From Carposina sasakii (Eukaryota > Arthropoda > Insecta > Lepidoptera > Carposinidae), in contig CP053156.1 of assembly GCA_014607495.2 (NCBI GenBank), positions 2,046,001 to 2,110,000 on the forward strand: a stretch of DNA of 64,000 nt, in the 5' to 3' direction. The first letter of the stretch is position 1. The number at the start of each line of letters is the position of its first letter. The notes under the pieces are model-generated. The model was not told the DNA's origin, made no database searches, and saw nothing but the letters and a program-made list of their open reading frames with translations. Below are positions 45,760 through 56,765 of the stretch, one piece after another. A program made the translations under genes and the position numbers.

Positions 45760-46379
45760 TAGAAATAGTATATCAAAGGTACCTATAACGTCATGTCCAC
45801 TTCGTCCCCGTTACGTTACGCTCGTGACAGATGGGTCCAATCAACCACAGTAGAACGAACCTTTCTGCTTGACTAGTCTACCTAAATCTCCGCTCCTTTT
45901 ATCGATTTTTTCTAATATTATAACATACAGATAAAGTTTTAATGCCGTGTTAATCAACTTTGCCGAAATCCAAGTCTCCAAGACCCAAATCGTTTCTATT
46001 GACATTTTGAATCCAATGCTGATGCGGGGTTTCACTAGAATATAATTATCAGTTGCATCTCCATCTACAAAAGGGAACAGGCTAGTATCTTTTCTATTGT
46101 ATCAGGTCCAGTAGCATGACTTGCGAAACAAGATATGATAAACCAATTTATCGACATTTAGCCTCTTAAAATTACGATAAATATAGCCGACTTGTTGAAT
46201 TTTGTATACAGATGATACGATATCCACGATGCGTGGTCATGCTAGGGGGGCAGATCTCTTTATTTTGTACAGATTTTTTACATTTAACCTATGCTTTGTT
46301 ATTTGCTATGCTAAATATGACTGAAGAATGTCCTTGATGTGGTCCTCCTATCATGGATATGGCCATTTCAGTATCACAG
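45760..46379. other. last intron, spacer
   Basis: No exon-like or repeat-end structure recognised. Confidence 0.35.
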
Positions 46380-46630
46380 CCGTTTGTTTGTTATAAACGC
46401 GAAAGTTTGTGAGTATGGAAGGATGGATGAATGGATGAATGGATGGATGTTTGTTACTCTTTCACGTAAAACGGCTGAAGCGATTGGTGAAAAATTGGTA
46501 TGGGGTTAGCTGACACACTAGATTAACACATAGGCTAATTTGTATCCCGAGAAAATATTTTTATCCCGGATAATTTCGACATTTTGTTTTTTCTGCAGTA
46601 CACGCGGACGAAGTCGCGGGCGTTCACTAG
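46380..46630 (+). mobile_element. Helitron 3' portion with GGAT microsatellite
   Basis: The sequence around GTTTGTGAGTATGG and a (GGAT/GAAT)n run (46417-46450) leads to TTTATCCCGGATAATTTCGA and ACGCGGACGAAGTCGCGGGC, and it ends CACTAG before T. The 5' end is not clear. Confidence 0.7.
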
Positions 46631-47253
46631 TTTATGTACATATATTTTTTATTATCATCATCATTTCAGCGTGAGATGCACGATTTGTTTGCAGTTTATA
46701 TATCATTGCTTGCTTTATACAACTGTTGAGTATTCTGTGTGCACTACATACAACTCATTAATAACTCAATTAAGAACAGCGCTTCCATTTTGCTGCTCTT
46801 TAATTTTCCCATTTAATTTCATCTCGTTATGCGGTCTGTGTTCGTGTCCAATTTTGAAAATTCTGACAAATTTTAAAAACTATTGTAGCAAATTGCATCC
46901 ACAGTAATTACTTCATCTATAAGTATTTAATTTATCAATGCTAATGCAAATAATTGTATAGTTATTGTGATGTTTCGAGATTTATTCCAATAGTAAAAAA
47001 ATATTTTTTATTTTATCTATGGACTAATAAATATTAACTAGATACGGTAGCTGTCAATATGAATAAATATATATGTATGTAGTACTAACATTTTTATCCC
47101 CGAAAAATACCTGGGAAATAAAATATAAGATTACAAAACGATTTGTAAAAGTATGATGAATAGGATGAAACAGCGGGTGCTGATCATGAAGAGATCACAG
47201 AATAGAGCTGACATATTTTTACATTATACCTTTATATATTTTTGTAAACTGTG

Positions 47254-47307
47254 CTGAATTTTGCATTTTCCTAAGATTAGAATATCTTAGGAAAATGCAA
47301 AATTCAG
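47254..47307. repeat. perfect 24-bp inverted repeat with 6-base loop
   Basis: Arms 47254-47277 and 47284-47307 are exact reverse complements (CTGAATTTTGCATTTTCCTA...); the loop is TAGAAT. It directly precedes a CpG-rich ACACCGGATGCG repeat on its right. Confidence 0.9.
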
Positions 47308-47308
47308 T

Positions 47309-47490
47309 ACACCGGATGCGTAGACGTACACGTACCTATGAGTTGTAATGTAAAGAACTATACCTATATAGGCACGGGCAGACCGGATGCGTATGTGTAG
47401 ACGTAAGCATAGACGTCAAGCGGTGACAGTACGTGTACGTCTACGCTTACGTGCACGCATACGCATCCGGTGTGCTCGAGGCTTAATTCT
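47309..47490. repeat. CpG-rich foldback repeat (CCGGATGCGTATGCG family)
   Basis: It starts TACACCGGATGCGTAGACGT and ends ACGCATACGCATCCGGTGTG. The ends are inverted repeats, and the interior is dominated by ACGTA/TACGT motifs. A related copy begins at 63795 and is cut by the window end. Confidence 0.7.
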
Positions 47491-47561
47491 GTTAATTGCA
47501 AGCAAAAATAAAGCAAAAAAAAATAGTAATGGTATGTCAAATACAATTTAATATAATTTTT

Positions 47562-47905
47562 TTAAAACGAAAAACCGACTTCCTCCCAAAACTCGAACTT
47601 ACTAAAGTAAAATTTTACTAAAGGGCAAATATATATTGCGTTAAGCCGTGTACGAAGTTTAGGAGGCATAATATTGTCAGATTTATATGCCAGCAAATGA
47701 TTAAATAGGCCACATGACAAAAGAGAATAAAATTTTTTAAACGAAAAACCGACTTCCTCCCAAAACTCGAGCTTACTAAAGTAAAATTTTACTAAAGGGC
47801 AAATATATATTGCGTTAAGCCGTGTACGAAGTTTAAGAGGCATAATATTGTCAGATTTATATAATTTTTATATAAAATAGGCCACATGACAAAAGAGAAA
47901 AAGGA
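47562..47905. repeat. tandem duplication, two units of about 172 bp
   Basis: Both units share AAACGAAAAACCGACTTCCT, then a block with CTCCCAAAACTCGA, GCGTTAAGCCGTGTACGAAG and AATAGGCCACATGACAAAAG. They differ at few positions. The duplicated minus-strand frame (47562-47843) is a by-product. Confidence 0.85.
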
Positions 47906-47944
47906 CTAGGCTTCGAAACTTTACGTCTGACAATATGATGATTA

Positions 47945-48630
47945 TGATGATAATGATGACCTCCGACCAATTTCGGTCATGGCGACCACTTCTACTCCTA
48001 GATATTACTAAGTTGGCGTTCATGCGCTCGGAGATGGCTTACATTTACATAGCCAATCTTCGCCCTGAACGCCCGCGCACACAGAGGACAGGTTAGTGCG
48101 CCATTATTGTATTATAGATAATGGCAGCAGGAGGACGAGTCTTAAGTTCATCACGTTTAGCGTCAAGGTCAGCTTGACGCTGCTCCTCGAATTCGTGTAC
48201 TTGCTTTATCACCGTCCTGCGCCACTCTGGTCGTTGTGCTGACAAAACTTCCCATTTATATGGATCTATATTGCATCTCTTCATATGTCTTTTCTGAACA
48301 TTTTTGTCTCTGAGGAGTTGCCCGCCGCGTTTCCGCTTGCCCTCCTCCAGTTCAGAAAAGAAGATGCGCTTAACCAATCTCTCCTCCGCCATACGAGACA
48401 CATGACCGCACCACCGAAGCTGCCGACGCATTAAGTAGGCCTCAATGCCACTTACATTGACTCTTCGCAATACTTCGGTATTACGCACTCGGTTGGACCA
48501 TCTGATTCTCATGATGGATCGGAGGCACTTGAGGTGGAATCGATCCAGAGTGCGTATGTGGCGACGGTATATGCACCACGCCTCGGAAGAATGTAAGAGA
48601 TTTGGCAGCACAACAGCCATGTACACACTT
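47945..48630 (-). pseudogene. LINE RT C-terminal region (thumb), minus strand
   Basis: The frame 48626-48093 reads [20 protein letters not shown] and later [14 protein letters not shown] and [20 protein letters not shown] motifs, which form the conserved tail of many insect LINE RTs. Beyond the stop there is a Cys/His-type tail (RAFRAKIGYV, HLRAHER) in the same direction. It ends with an ATCATCATTATCATCATAAT simple repeat, a LINE 3' tail. It belongs to a family other than the RTE copies here. Confidence 0.75.
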
Positions 48631-48837
48631 ATTTCAGCAACATATAATTACACTCCTTCTTCCTGCCCTGTTCCCAATCATTTGGGGTCGGTGCAATATG
48701 TAGGTACTCTTTTTTAATTCATCCCTATTATCCGTCATCTCGTTATTCTCATTTCTACCTCTTTCTCTATAACCATCTTACTTCGGACACGGCTTAACGC
48801 AACATACAATTTCACGACTTAACACAATTATCTTCAT

Positions 48838-48900
48838 CTTCATAAGCCTATTGCACTCCACTACTGGACGTAGGCCTCCCCCTGCCATAGGGGGATTTTG
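48838..48900 (-). mobile_element. tail fragment of the SINE-like family
   Basis: CATAAGCCTATTGCACTCCA then CTACTGGACGTAGGCCTCCC and CTGCCATAGGGGGATTTTG. It is the reverse of the tails at 45218 and 7430. Confidence 0.65.
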
Positions 48901-48904
48901 TTAC

Positions 48905-49330
48905 TAAAAAGTTCCACTATCTGTTTTTCGGCAGCTCCATCATCAGACCCTCGTTTCCTTTATATTATGTGTAGCTGACCAAAATTCTCTATAAAAATCT
49001 AAAAACGGACTACTCGTGCCCTTTATAATTGAGGATATCCCTAGATTCCTTAGAGATTCCATCATCAGATATTATGTTTTATATGTAGGTGATCAAAACG
49101 CTCAGTAAAAGTATAAAAACAGACTACATGTGCCTACAATATTTGAGGATTGCCCTCGATTTCTCCAAGATCCCATCATCAGATCCTGATGTGGTGAATA
49201 CGGGACCAACCTGGAAGTATACCATGACCAACTATAAAAAAAAATGAAAACGACGGAGTTCTGAGGTAACACACATAAAAAAAAAAAACATACAGACTAA
49301 TTGATAACCTCTCTTTTTGAAGTCGGTTAA
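48905..49330 (+). repeat. CATCATCAGA-type repeat array
   Basis: Imperfect repeats of CCATCATCAGA followed by a similar AT-rich segment occur at 48950, 49068 and 49175. The block is shared with 26085-26500 (mostly inverted) and 17840-18032. Confidence 0.55.
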
Positions 49331-49745
49331 AAATAACCGTAATAGCATGGTTTCAGTCGGATACGTAGCATCAACTTCGGATAATTTCAACATAAATACC
49401 TGTACATAAGGTAGATAAATATTAATTGCCTGAAATAATCAATTATTCATGATTTTGTACCTTGGTTTATGTTTGAATTAATAAAATGGAGGGCTCGCTA
49501 AATTACCTCCTCTTCACCTCTCATTTGTCTATCAAGTAAATTAGCATGCATTACATTAACTTACTTTATTTATTTTTCAGTAAAAGCAATTTTTTATTTA
49601 TAGGTAGCCTCGTGCCCGACAATTCTTTTACTCGTAACTCAAGTGGCAGCGGAAATAAATTTTGGGGGTTTTGAAAACTTTAGCTAAAATTTACACAACT
49701 ATGTTTGCCTAAAATACTTACTTATAATACTTTTCCTTGTTTCAG

Positions 49746-49768
49746 GTAACAGTGCAATATGGCTGTGA
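49746..49768 (+). CDS. dlg-like: last coding exon of the Dlg-like gene (tiny), stop
   Basis: With the acceptor TTGTTTCAG at 49745 the protein ends immediately (AG+G, then TAA). With the next AG (GTAACAG, exon from 49753) it gains SAIWL and stops at 49766-49768. No SH3 or guanylate kinase sequence follows. The choice between the two acceptors decides only the last few residues; the second would give a hydrophobic C-terminus. Confidence 0.5.
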
Positions 49769-49997
49769 ATTTGACCAATAAGAACTGAACATTAGCTAGT
49801 ATATAAAATTGTAATGCATACAAATAATAATCATAAGTTTCAATACAAGTGTCCAAAACCAATCGACAATAGTAAAATATGATTTTAATATCTCTCATGG
49901 CTATATCTTTGTTATAATTTGACCATTCCCATTAAATTTTAAAATGACCATAACAGTATTAAATTGTACTCTGAATTGTATTTATTCTTTTTACTTA

Positions 49998-50003
49998 AAT
50001 AAA
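49998..50003 (+). terminator. poly(A) signal of the Dlg-like gene
   Basis: AATAAA lies about 230 bases after the stop, within AT-rich sequence. It is the first good signal downstream of the last exon. Confidence 0.55.
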
Positions 50004-50029
50004 TTATTATTATTATAAATGTCAAGAAA

Positions 50030-52134
50030 TAGCCATTATAATAGGATACGGCCGTGAAATGTCGGTAAAGTGATTAATACTTAGTTTATTATTTTACTAA
50101 CAAGTTGTCATGTATAGTTGATATCCGTGTATTTCTACAACGGTTTCATACAAAATACATGGGACTTTATTACAGAATGTACAATAGATATGACATAATC
50201 TAAAAATACCCAGTGTGGAAATAGTATAACAGCCAATTTCAATAACCGATCTTGTGAGATTTTTTTTGCATTTACATCGGATTTCATCTTCAGTTGTTTT
50301 CAAACAAAATTTCAAATTAAGAATAAAAAATCCGAGTTTCCATTTTGATCTCTAGTACATACTGAAATTAGCCATGAGTTAAGTTGAGAGAAAATATTGA
50401 TTGTAAACGTTGTTTCGTAGTCGCTCAAAATTAATTATCATACCACAGTTCATCTGTATTATGATGATGCCACAGTCGTGAGTCTCAGTCTCTGCGTTGC
50501 GGTCGCTCGTCAAACTGAAGTTATGTCGCTCTTTAGTAACATATTCGTAAAGTTACACTTCCGTTACTCGAACTTTTGTATTTCGAAACTACTCAAAACT
50601 AAGTTCCAAAATTTGTTTTTCCAGCATTCAAAAGATGAAAATCGCGAATGTCCGCTATACATAGAGCCAAATGTCTTACCATGGTAATTACGTAGTATTT
50701 AATATTTTTGCTGTGTGAGTTGTTATAATTATTTATATAATAAGTTTAATGGGTAAATAAAATTTATGTTTTAAAACGTAAACTATTCTATATATTTCAT
50801 TATTAATAAAACGTTAAAAAATATATTATCGAAATTAAATTAATTTAGGACATTTTGGAATCTGTGATATTAAATTATAATGTTAGTATTACATTAATGT
50901 TGTGTAAAACTAAATTGAATACATGAAATGAGAAAAAAAAATTGTTTATTTTCTGCCATCATGCTAAATGTCTGATAAGTTTATATGGTCTTCTAGATAC
51001 ATTTACTTAATAATATACTCGTATATTACATTTCTCAATATATAATGAAAACAAGTTTCCTTTTAATAACAAATGCTATTTTGGTAACATCATAATCACA
51101 AGTATCATAATGTAAAATATATGGTACAATCTAGTATAGCGAAGCGGTTTTGTACTAAGATAGGATTTTTCATCAATTTCTAACTACGTAGCATGTTGTG
51201 TCATAAATATAAAGCATCATAAGTACTAGAATTGAAATCATAATTTATAAACGAATCCTATGCGAAATACTTTGTTTTTGCAAAGTAGAGTCAGGTTAAC
51301 CTAACTTTTTAATTTAGTTGTGACGTACTGCAGGTTTTTCTACCTAGATAGATATTCTAAAGTTTTATTTTGTTCTACGTTATCCCTAAGCTTGTTATCA
51401 AGGCTCTGAAGTAGATAACTTAATAGAAAAGTTAATCATTTACTCGGTTCCTTTCACAACAAAACCTGACGGGCTCGAAGCTTTGTGTAAATCGGCTTCG
51501 AGACAGATACAAAAGGTTCCAACTTAATTTTAATTGATTAAGATAATCAACGCGCCTGCCAGTTTTACAGTTAATATAAAATGATAAATTCCCTTTTGTG
51601 AAGTAACTAGGGCGCTATTGTTAGGTAAATACTGGAGTTAGGGCCAATTTGTAAGTGCAAAATTTGGGCATCAAGTGTCACCGGTACCCCGTTATCTTCT
51701 AATTTGATAATTGCATTTAGTTAAATTTTGTCATACCCCAAAACTCTTTAAATGTATAGGTAGTAGGTACTTGTAGCACGTCACATACGCAAAAATGCTG
51801 TCGATGGTGAGTATAACGATACAATATTTATGTGGGTAGATATGTATTTATCTCTACTGTAGACACAATGTTACTCACTGAAGCGATCGTTCATAATTCT
51901 GTTATGCGGACTACAATCCGTGGCAAAATGCCAATATATTGGACACCATAAATATTTTTAACCTTGTTGACAACAATTCTGAATAAAAGATATCGATGTA
52001 AGTTTTTTGTATGGCGGTCGTAATACTAATATTTGAACAAAGCTTTGATAAACTTATTAAATTTTGATAATGAAATTTCATTATCTGGTATAAATTAATT
52101 CCATGCCCGAAAAAACAACTTAAAACGTATTACA
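50030..52134. other. AT-rich intergenic DNA, nothing recognised
   Basis: No exon of the SH3 or guanylate-kinase type, no repeat ends and no RNA gene seen. The 69-codon frame at 50478 has no recognisable similarity. Confidence 0.4.
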
Positions 52135-52335
52135 AGTAATACGAGGTGGGTTTCTACGGTCCGTGATATTGCGGACCGACACGCACGAGCCCGCACCACG
52201 GACCGTGGGAAGCAGAGCGTCCGTGGTAATGCAGACGCGTCTGTCTGTGCGTTTGGATCCGTGGTGATAAATGTAGGCGGACGCGGACCAGCACGCACTG
52301 ACATGCACCGTGGTAATTGCAGACACGTCCGTATA
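52135..52335. repeat. CpG-rich repeat (CCGTGGT/CGGACGCGGA family), first copy
   Basis: The stretch GAGGTGGGTTTCTACGGTCC and many CCGTGGT, GCAGACGCGT and GCGGACGCGGA motifs are GC-rich islands in AT-rich DNA. A partial, inverted relative with the AACCCACCTTCACGC end is at 56255-56400. It is a transposon-like end of unknown class; overlapping frames here are chance. Confidence 0.55.
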
Positions 52336-53441
52336 AAACTTTTAATGGGTTGTTATCACATTATCTTAAACAAAATATTTTTTGCAGTAGGTATAGTGCA
52401 GGTAGTGTTTTACATTTTTACGTATTGATATTAATTTTAGAATTAATAATACCTCAATCGGGTCATTTCCACGTGTATTAGTGGATAAATAATATATGGA
52501 TGCAGTCACCAAAAACTAAGGGTTGACCAATTTGCCGAGGGCTTCAAGTCGCCGTCATGGTGATTCGATGTTCGTAACTATAATGGCAGCAGTATCGACA
52601 GTAATCACCATAGTCATAGCCGACGTGCGGGTTAAAGTAGGCATAGGTCGCAGATATCAGGAACCTGATATAAGAAATGCTTTCGGAGGAATTAGTTTCG
52701 CGTCCTCTAAACTATATCAAAATTGTTGTGGTGTAGGTAGAGGAGGTAACTACGTATGTACCTATAGAGGCCAGTTCCGTTCGTGGACATAAAACTTACC
52801 TACAAACGTGAATGTTGATAGGTACACCGTCCGCTGCGAATATGTAGGTTGGTGACCTGGTACACAGAATTATACAGTGTGTCCGGGATAGATTTAGCGT
52901 TATTTTAAGAGCGTGTTGTACACTTCATTTTATCGAAAAAAATACCTTCATGTGGGGGTTTAACTGCCCTCTTTTAGAAATGACAGCTATTTTGAGTTTT
53001 AATTTTTTTTTTCATGTTAGTGGTAAATTTCTGTCAATAATCTCTGGATTTAAAAGGTCTAACAAGTAAGAAAAAACTGTGTTTGAAAGGTAATAGTATT
53101 GTCTATCACTTGACAATAAATAAAAAACATAATATGGTACTTAACAGCAATGCCACATAAAAAAAATAATATGTAGAATTTTTGTCCCAAATTTGTCTTG
53201 TTTTTTTTCTTATTACTTAACATGCTATGAAAACTAGCCCGTCAATGTGCATTTTTTTCGTAAATCACAGAAACCTAGTAAAACAAAACAATGGGTAATT
53301 TATTGCTCTGAGTCCACATAGTTTTGAATTTATTGTTATTTGAAATTTACCATTGTGCGAGCCCATACCATAGCCCGTCACTCAGCTACCGCTACTCAGT
53401 TACTCAAATAAAAGTGGGCAGTTAGACCTGGGGTAGTTTTT

Positions 53442-53482
53442 AACCCCCGACGCAAAAACGACGGGGTGTTATAAGTTTGACG

Positions 53483-53517
<35 letters not shown>

Positions 53518-55852
53518 AAATGTGTATGTGTCTGTCTGTGGCATCGTAGCTCCCAAACGGATGATCCGATTTTAAGGCAGGAGACCACTTTAAAATTTTC
53601 AAAAAATCGATTTTTTTTATATTACATATTTCGAAAGTATAATACCAACAAAATATTATGACCAAAGGAAAATTCAAAATATCGAATATATACAGAGTTA
53701 TCGCATTTGGAGTGCGGGAACAATATTCGGTCAGGTCGCTCGGGCCGTTAGAGGCAGAGCGACCTTCGCTTCCTTTATTTACCTTTTGTATGGTCAGGCA
53801 GCTGTTTCGGGGAAAAGCAGCTAGCGGAGGAAAATCAGTTTTTCGAGGAAGTCGAAGGACTATTGTACGCGCCTGGAATAGCCGATTAATCCGTAAGTTA
53901 CTACAATTAATCATTTTCTCATGTTGAAACTTTAAACGCGATTATCTCGAAACTACTTTTTCAAAAACTGCTCGTGTTGTAGCTCAAAAAGTTATTCACC
54001 GATTTTGATGAAATTTTGTGAGGTTACTCTCAGTAATATTATCGGAAGGATATACCTAAAGTTTCAAAGGTAGCGTGTAAATAAATAATTTTTTGGGGGT
54101 CAAATATGTCGAAAAAATGGTCGAAAATTCGAACTTTGGAGTAAAAAGGCTCCCAAATTTTGAATTTTGCACTTTTTCATCTTTTTATAGGTATATCCTT
54201 CCCCTTAATATGTCAGTAAAAGAATGACCCTTATTAAATCTTTTTCAGATCAACCGAAAAAGAGTGGCAACTGCAGCAGTTTTCGATGTCGCGGGAAACA
54301 GGCGGCCGGAGCTCCTTAATACCGCCGCCATTTTTTTGGTCATCCCGGAAAAAAAAATTATTTTCAATACTCAACAGTTCCAATAAACTTTTGTCCAAAT
54401 TTGAAAATAATCGGATTATTTTATGCCCTCTAAAAAAAATCCCAAAAAATACCTGTTTTTTACGCTCCTAAAGTGGTCTCCTGCCTTAATGCGGTTTTTT
54501 TTTGTTTGAAAGGTATATCAGTCAAGAGTGTTCTTAGCTATGTTTGGTGGAAATCGGTTAAGGTCTTCAAGGTCATCAGGTCGTTTGTTAGGTGTGATAG
54601 GAATGTTACACGCTCAGTTTGCTTGCAAGCATATGTGGGATCTGACATTTGAAACACTAATGTCTTCTGGAACCACTGAGCTGATCTGCTGTTAGGGCTC
54701 GAAGATAGGAGACGTAACCCTGGACTGCCTTTTAGTAAACCCATCGAGTTTGGGCTCGTTGGATTTGTCTTAACTAATTCTCTTTATGTATCTAATTGAC
54801 GAGGACCTGATGCTGGAAATCTGGAACCTCTGAGCTGGTCTGATGATAGGGCTCGAAGGTAGGAGACGTAACCCTGGTCTAACTTTTAGTAAACCCATCG
54901 AGTTTGGGCTCGTTCAATTTGTCTTGACTGGTTCTCTTCATGTTTCTAATTGACGAGGACCTGATGCTGGAAATGGGATGTGGCGGATGAAACCCTGGAA
55001 TGCCGGAATGAAACGGATAAACCGATTTATATTTTTGCTGAAAATCTAGAATGACCAAAGTGTCTTTATTGTTTCTTAGTCTCTGCAATTCTCCCAGAGC
55101 CAGTTTGTCATGAGGATTGTTAAACAGCTTCCTTTGGTTGAGATCGCATATAGCGACCCCATCTAAACTTTTTACGCGGCGAAAAATAAAATAAATTAAA
55201 TGAAAGAATTAAAAATTAAGGAGCTCCTTCAAAAAGCATGGAATAAAAAATTAAATTTAAAATTTAAAAAACCCCCGACCCAAAAAAGTACGCAATCATT
55301 ATGACAAAAGGTTTAAAATGCTAAACCCTATAAAAAGCAAAAAATAACTTTTAACACTACATAATTACCAACTAAAGCATGTCAGACTATCTAAACACCT
55401 TTATGTCGGATAATCGCCTGCACGAGTACGTATGAAATGAATAAATTTTGTCGCGTCGTCCGCTTTTTACCTTGATAAATACTTATGAATCAAATGATTC
55501 CTACCTAATCACAACATTCGTATAAAAAAAATCACCTATCTAAACAAAATTATATTTGTAATTACTGATATAATGTTTTAAAGTAAGTAGGTATTCAGAA
55601 TTAAAGTGAAGTAAACTATTACAATTATATTTGTATAACAATGGGATTGAGGACTTCTTAATGTGTGCTTCTAACGTTAGGCTAATAAATTAGAGCGGTC
55701 CCCCGACGCTACAAAATTTAATCAAAAATTTCATACGTACGGTCAACAGCAGGCCAAGATAACCATTTGCAGTTCAAAATTAGCGGTTATGCCTCCGACA
55801 AAAAGGTGGCACAAAGTCCCGAGTAGATAGTCTGACATGCTTTAGTTGGTAC
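53442..55852 (-). mobile_element. CCCCCGAC foldback repeat, copy B (inverted relative to copy A)
   Basis: From ACCCCCGACGCAAAAACGAC and the (CT)n run at 53485-53504 to the GCTTTAGTTGGTACT boundary at about 55852, this is the reverse complement of 20951-22565. It includes the tandem part near 54680-54970. It is broken by a 910-bp insertion at 53576-54485. Confidence 0.8.
53576..54485. mobile_element. piggyBac-like MITE, TTAA target duplication
   Basis: It starts GGCAGGAGACCACTTTA and ends with its exact reverse complement TAAAGTGGTCTCCTGCC (17-bp inverted ends). TTAA is duplicated at 53572-53575 and 54486-54489. The matching site in copy A (near 22450, GTATTAAAATCGG) has a single TTAA and no insert, an empty-site control. 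The 910-bp body contains no recognisable transposase; frames in it (53396-53914, 53658-53927) are not supported. Confidence 0.9.
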
Positions 55853-55929
55853 TTATTTATCGATAAAATGAAGTGTACCTATAACACGACCTTAAAATAT
55901 CGCTAACTCTATCCCGGACACACTGTATA

Positions 55930-55980
55930 CTAGCTGTTGCCCACAACTTCGTCCGCGTGGACTACAGAATGTAGTTTATG
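55930..55980 (-). mobile_element. short Helitron end, reverse orientation
   Basis: CTAGCTGTTGCCCACAACTT and CGTCCGCGTGGACTACAG form the reverse of a Helitron 3' end. They begin four bases after the right TA of the preceding element. Confidence 0.6.
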
Positions 55981-56254
55981 TCCTTCTCCGTACTTATAAC
56001 TTTATGTACTCGTACCTATGCAACATTTTAGAAAGGATTGGTTAAGTTAATCGAAAATGAAGAGGTAACAAACAAAACTTTCTTTCGCATTCAGAATATA
56101 ATAGTTGGATCATATCTGCCAAGTTTCCACGTCGTTTCTTTTTGTGACCTTTTTTTTCATAGGACCTAATGCTACTATAAAAAAACCACAAGAGTCGCAG
56201 CTGCAGCGATCCGTTCTCTTTCAATTGTGGTATGACAGGATAGTTTAAAATTTT

Positions 56255-56400
56255 GCGGATCTTCAAGGACCGCCGACGAACACGGACGGGCATGCACCGT
56301 AGGAAATGCCTCGTCCGTGGTGCGCGTCCGTCCGTAGACGTCGGCGCGTCCGCGTCCATCCGCTAAATCACGCACCGCGAACCCACCTTCACGCATGCAA
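56255..56400. repeat. CpG-rich repeat, second copy (partial)
   Basis: Contains GGACGGGCATGCACCGTAGG, GTCCGTGGTGCGCGTCCGTC and GCGAACCCACCTTCACGC. It is related in part to 52135-52335 in the other direction. Confidence 0.5.
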
Positions 56401-56419
56401 TAGGTACATATACATAATA

Positions 56420-56515
56420 ATAAAATCAAGCATCTTTTCCGGAGGCGTAGGCAGAGAAGAACTTGCACTTGCTACGGGTCTGGCACACCTCTTACGCTAT
56501 ATCTAATCTCATGAT
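56420..56515 (-). mobile_element. LINE 3'-end fragment (GGAGGCGTAGGCAGAG family)
   Basis: CTTTTCCGGAGGCGTAGGCA followed by GCTACGGGTCTGGCACACCT matches the minus-strand fragment at 63590-63660 in order and spacing. No protein remains. Confidence 0.55.
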
Positions 56516-56554
56516 ATTCCTTTTATAGTTTATTATATCTCATACATAAATTAA

Positions 56555-56765
56555 TATGCACACATTAACGTAGTCTCATACTAAGACCCCTAAAGTCTTG
56601 TTTCTTGGGGATAAATAATAAGATAGTTATATGTGTGTACATAGATAATTATTAACACATCTATGATTCGGAATGAACGTTTGCACCTACTGAGATTCGA
56701 ACTCAGTATTTGGGTCTATGGCGCCGCCGGCAGGATCATACTACACCAATCGTCCGTCAAACATT
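56555..56765 (-). mobile_element. tRNA-derived SINE, degenerate third copy
   Basis: On the minus strand GACGGACGATTGGTGTAG then GAGTTCGAATCTCAGTAGGT gives boxes A and B at the same spacing as 36434. The body through AGACTTTAGGGGTCTTAGTA is also recognisable. Confidence 0.75.

Larger units (their letters stand above)
52875..55925. mobile_element. CAGTGTGTCCGGGATAG element, TA target, with a nested insert
   Basis: It starts CAGTGTGTCCGGGATAGA after TA and ends CTATCCCGGACACACTG before TA. The inverted repeats extend about 75 bases (through ATCGATAAAATGAAGTGT). Between 53442 and 55852 it holds the inverted copy of the CCCCCGAC repeat, so the original element was probably near 640 bp. Confidence 0.8.

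Noticed and set aside
52523..52792. 89-codon frame MTNLPRASSRRHG...
   Set aside because: No recognisable domain, no splice or promoter context, and it lies beside transposon ends.
53396..53927. 172- and 89-codon frames over the TTAA element
   Set aside because: They run across an element boundary and simple repeats and have no similarity to a transposase.
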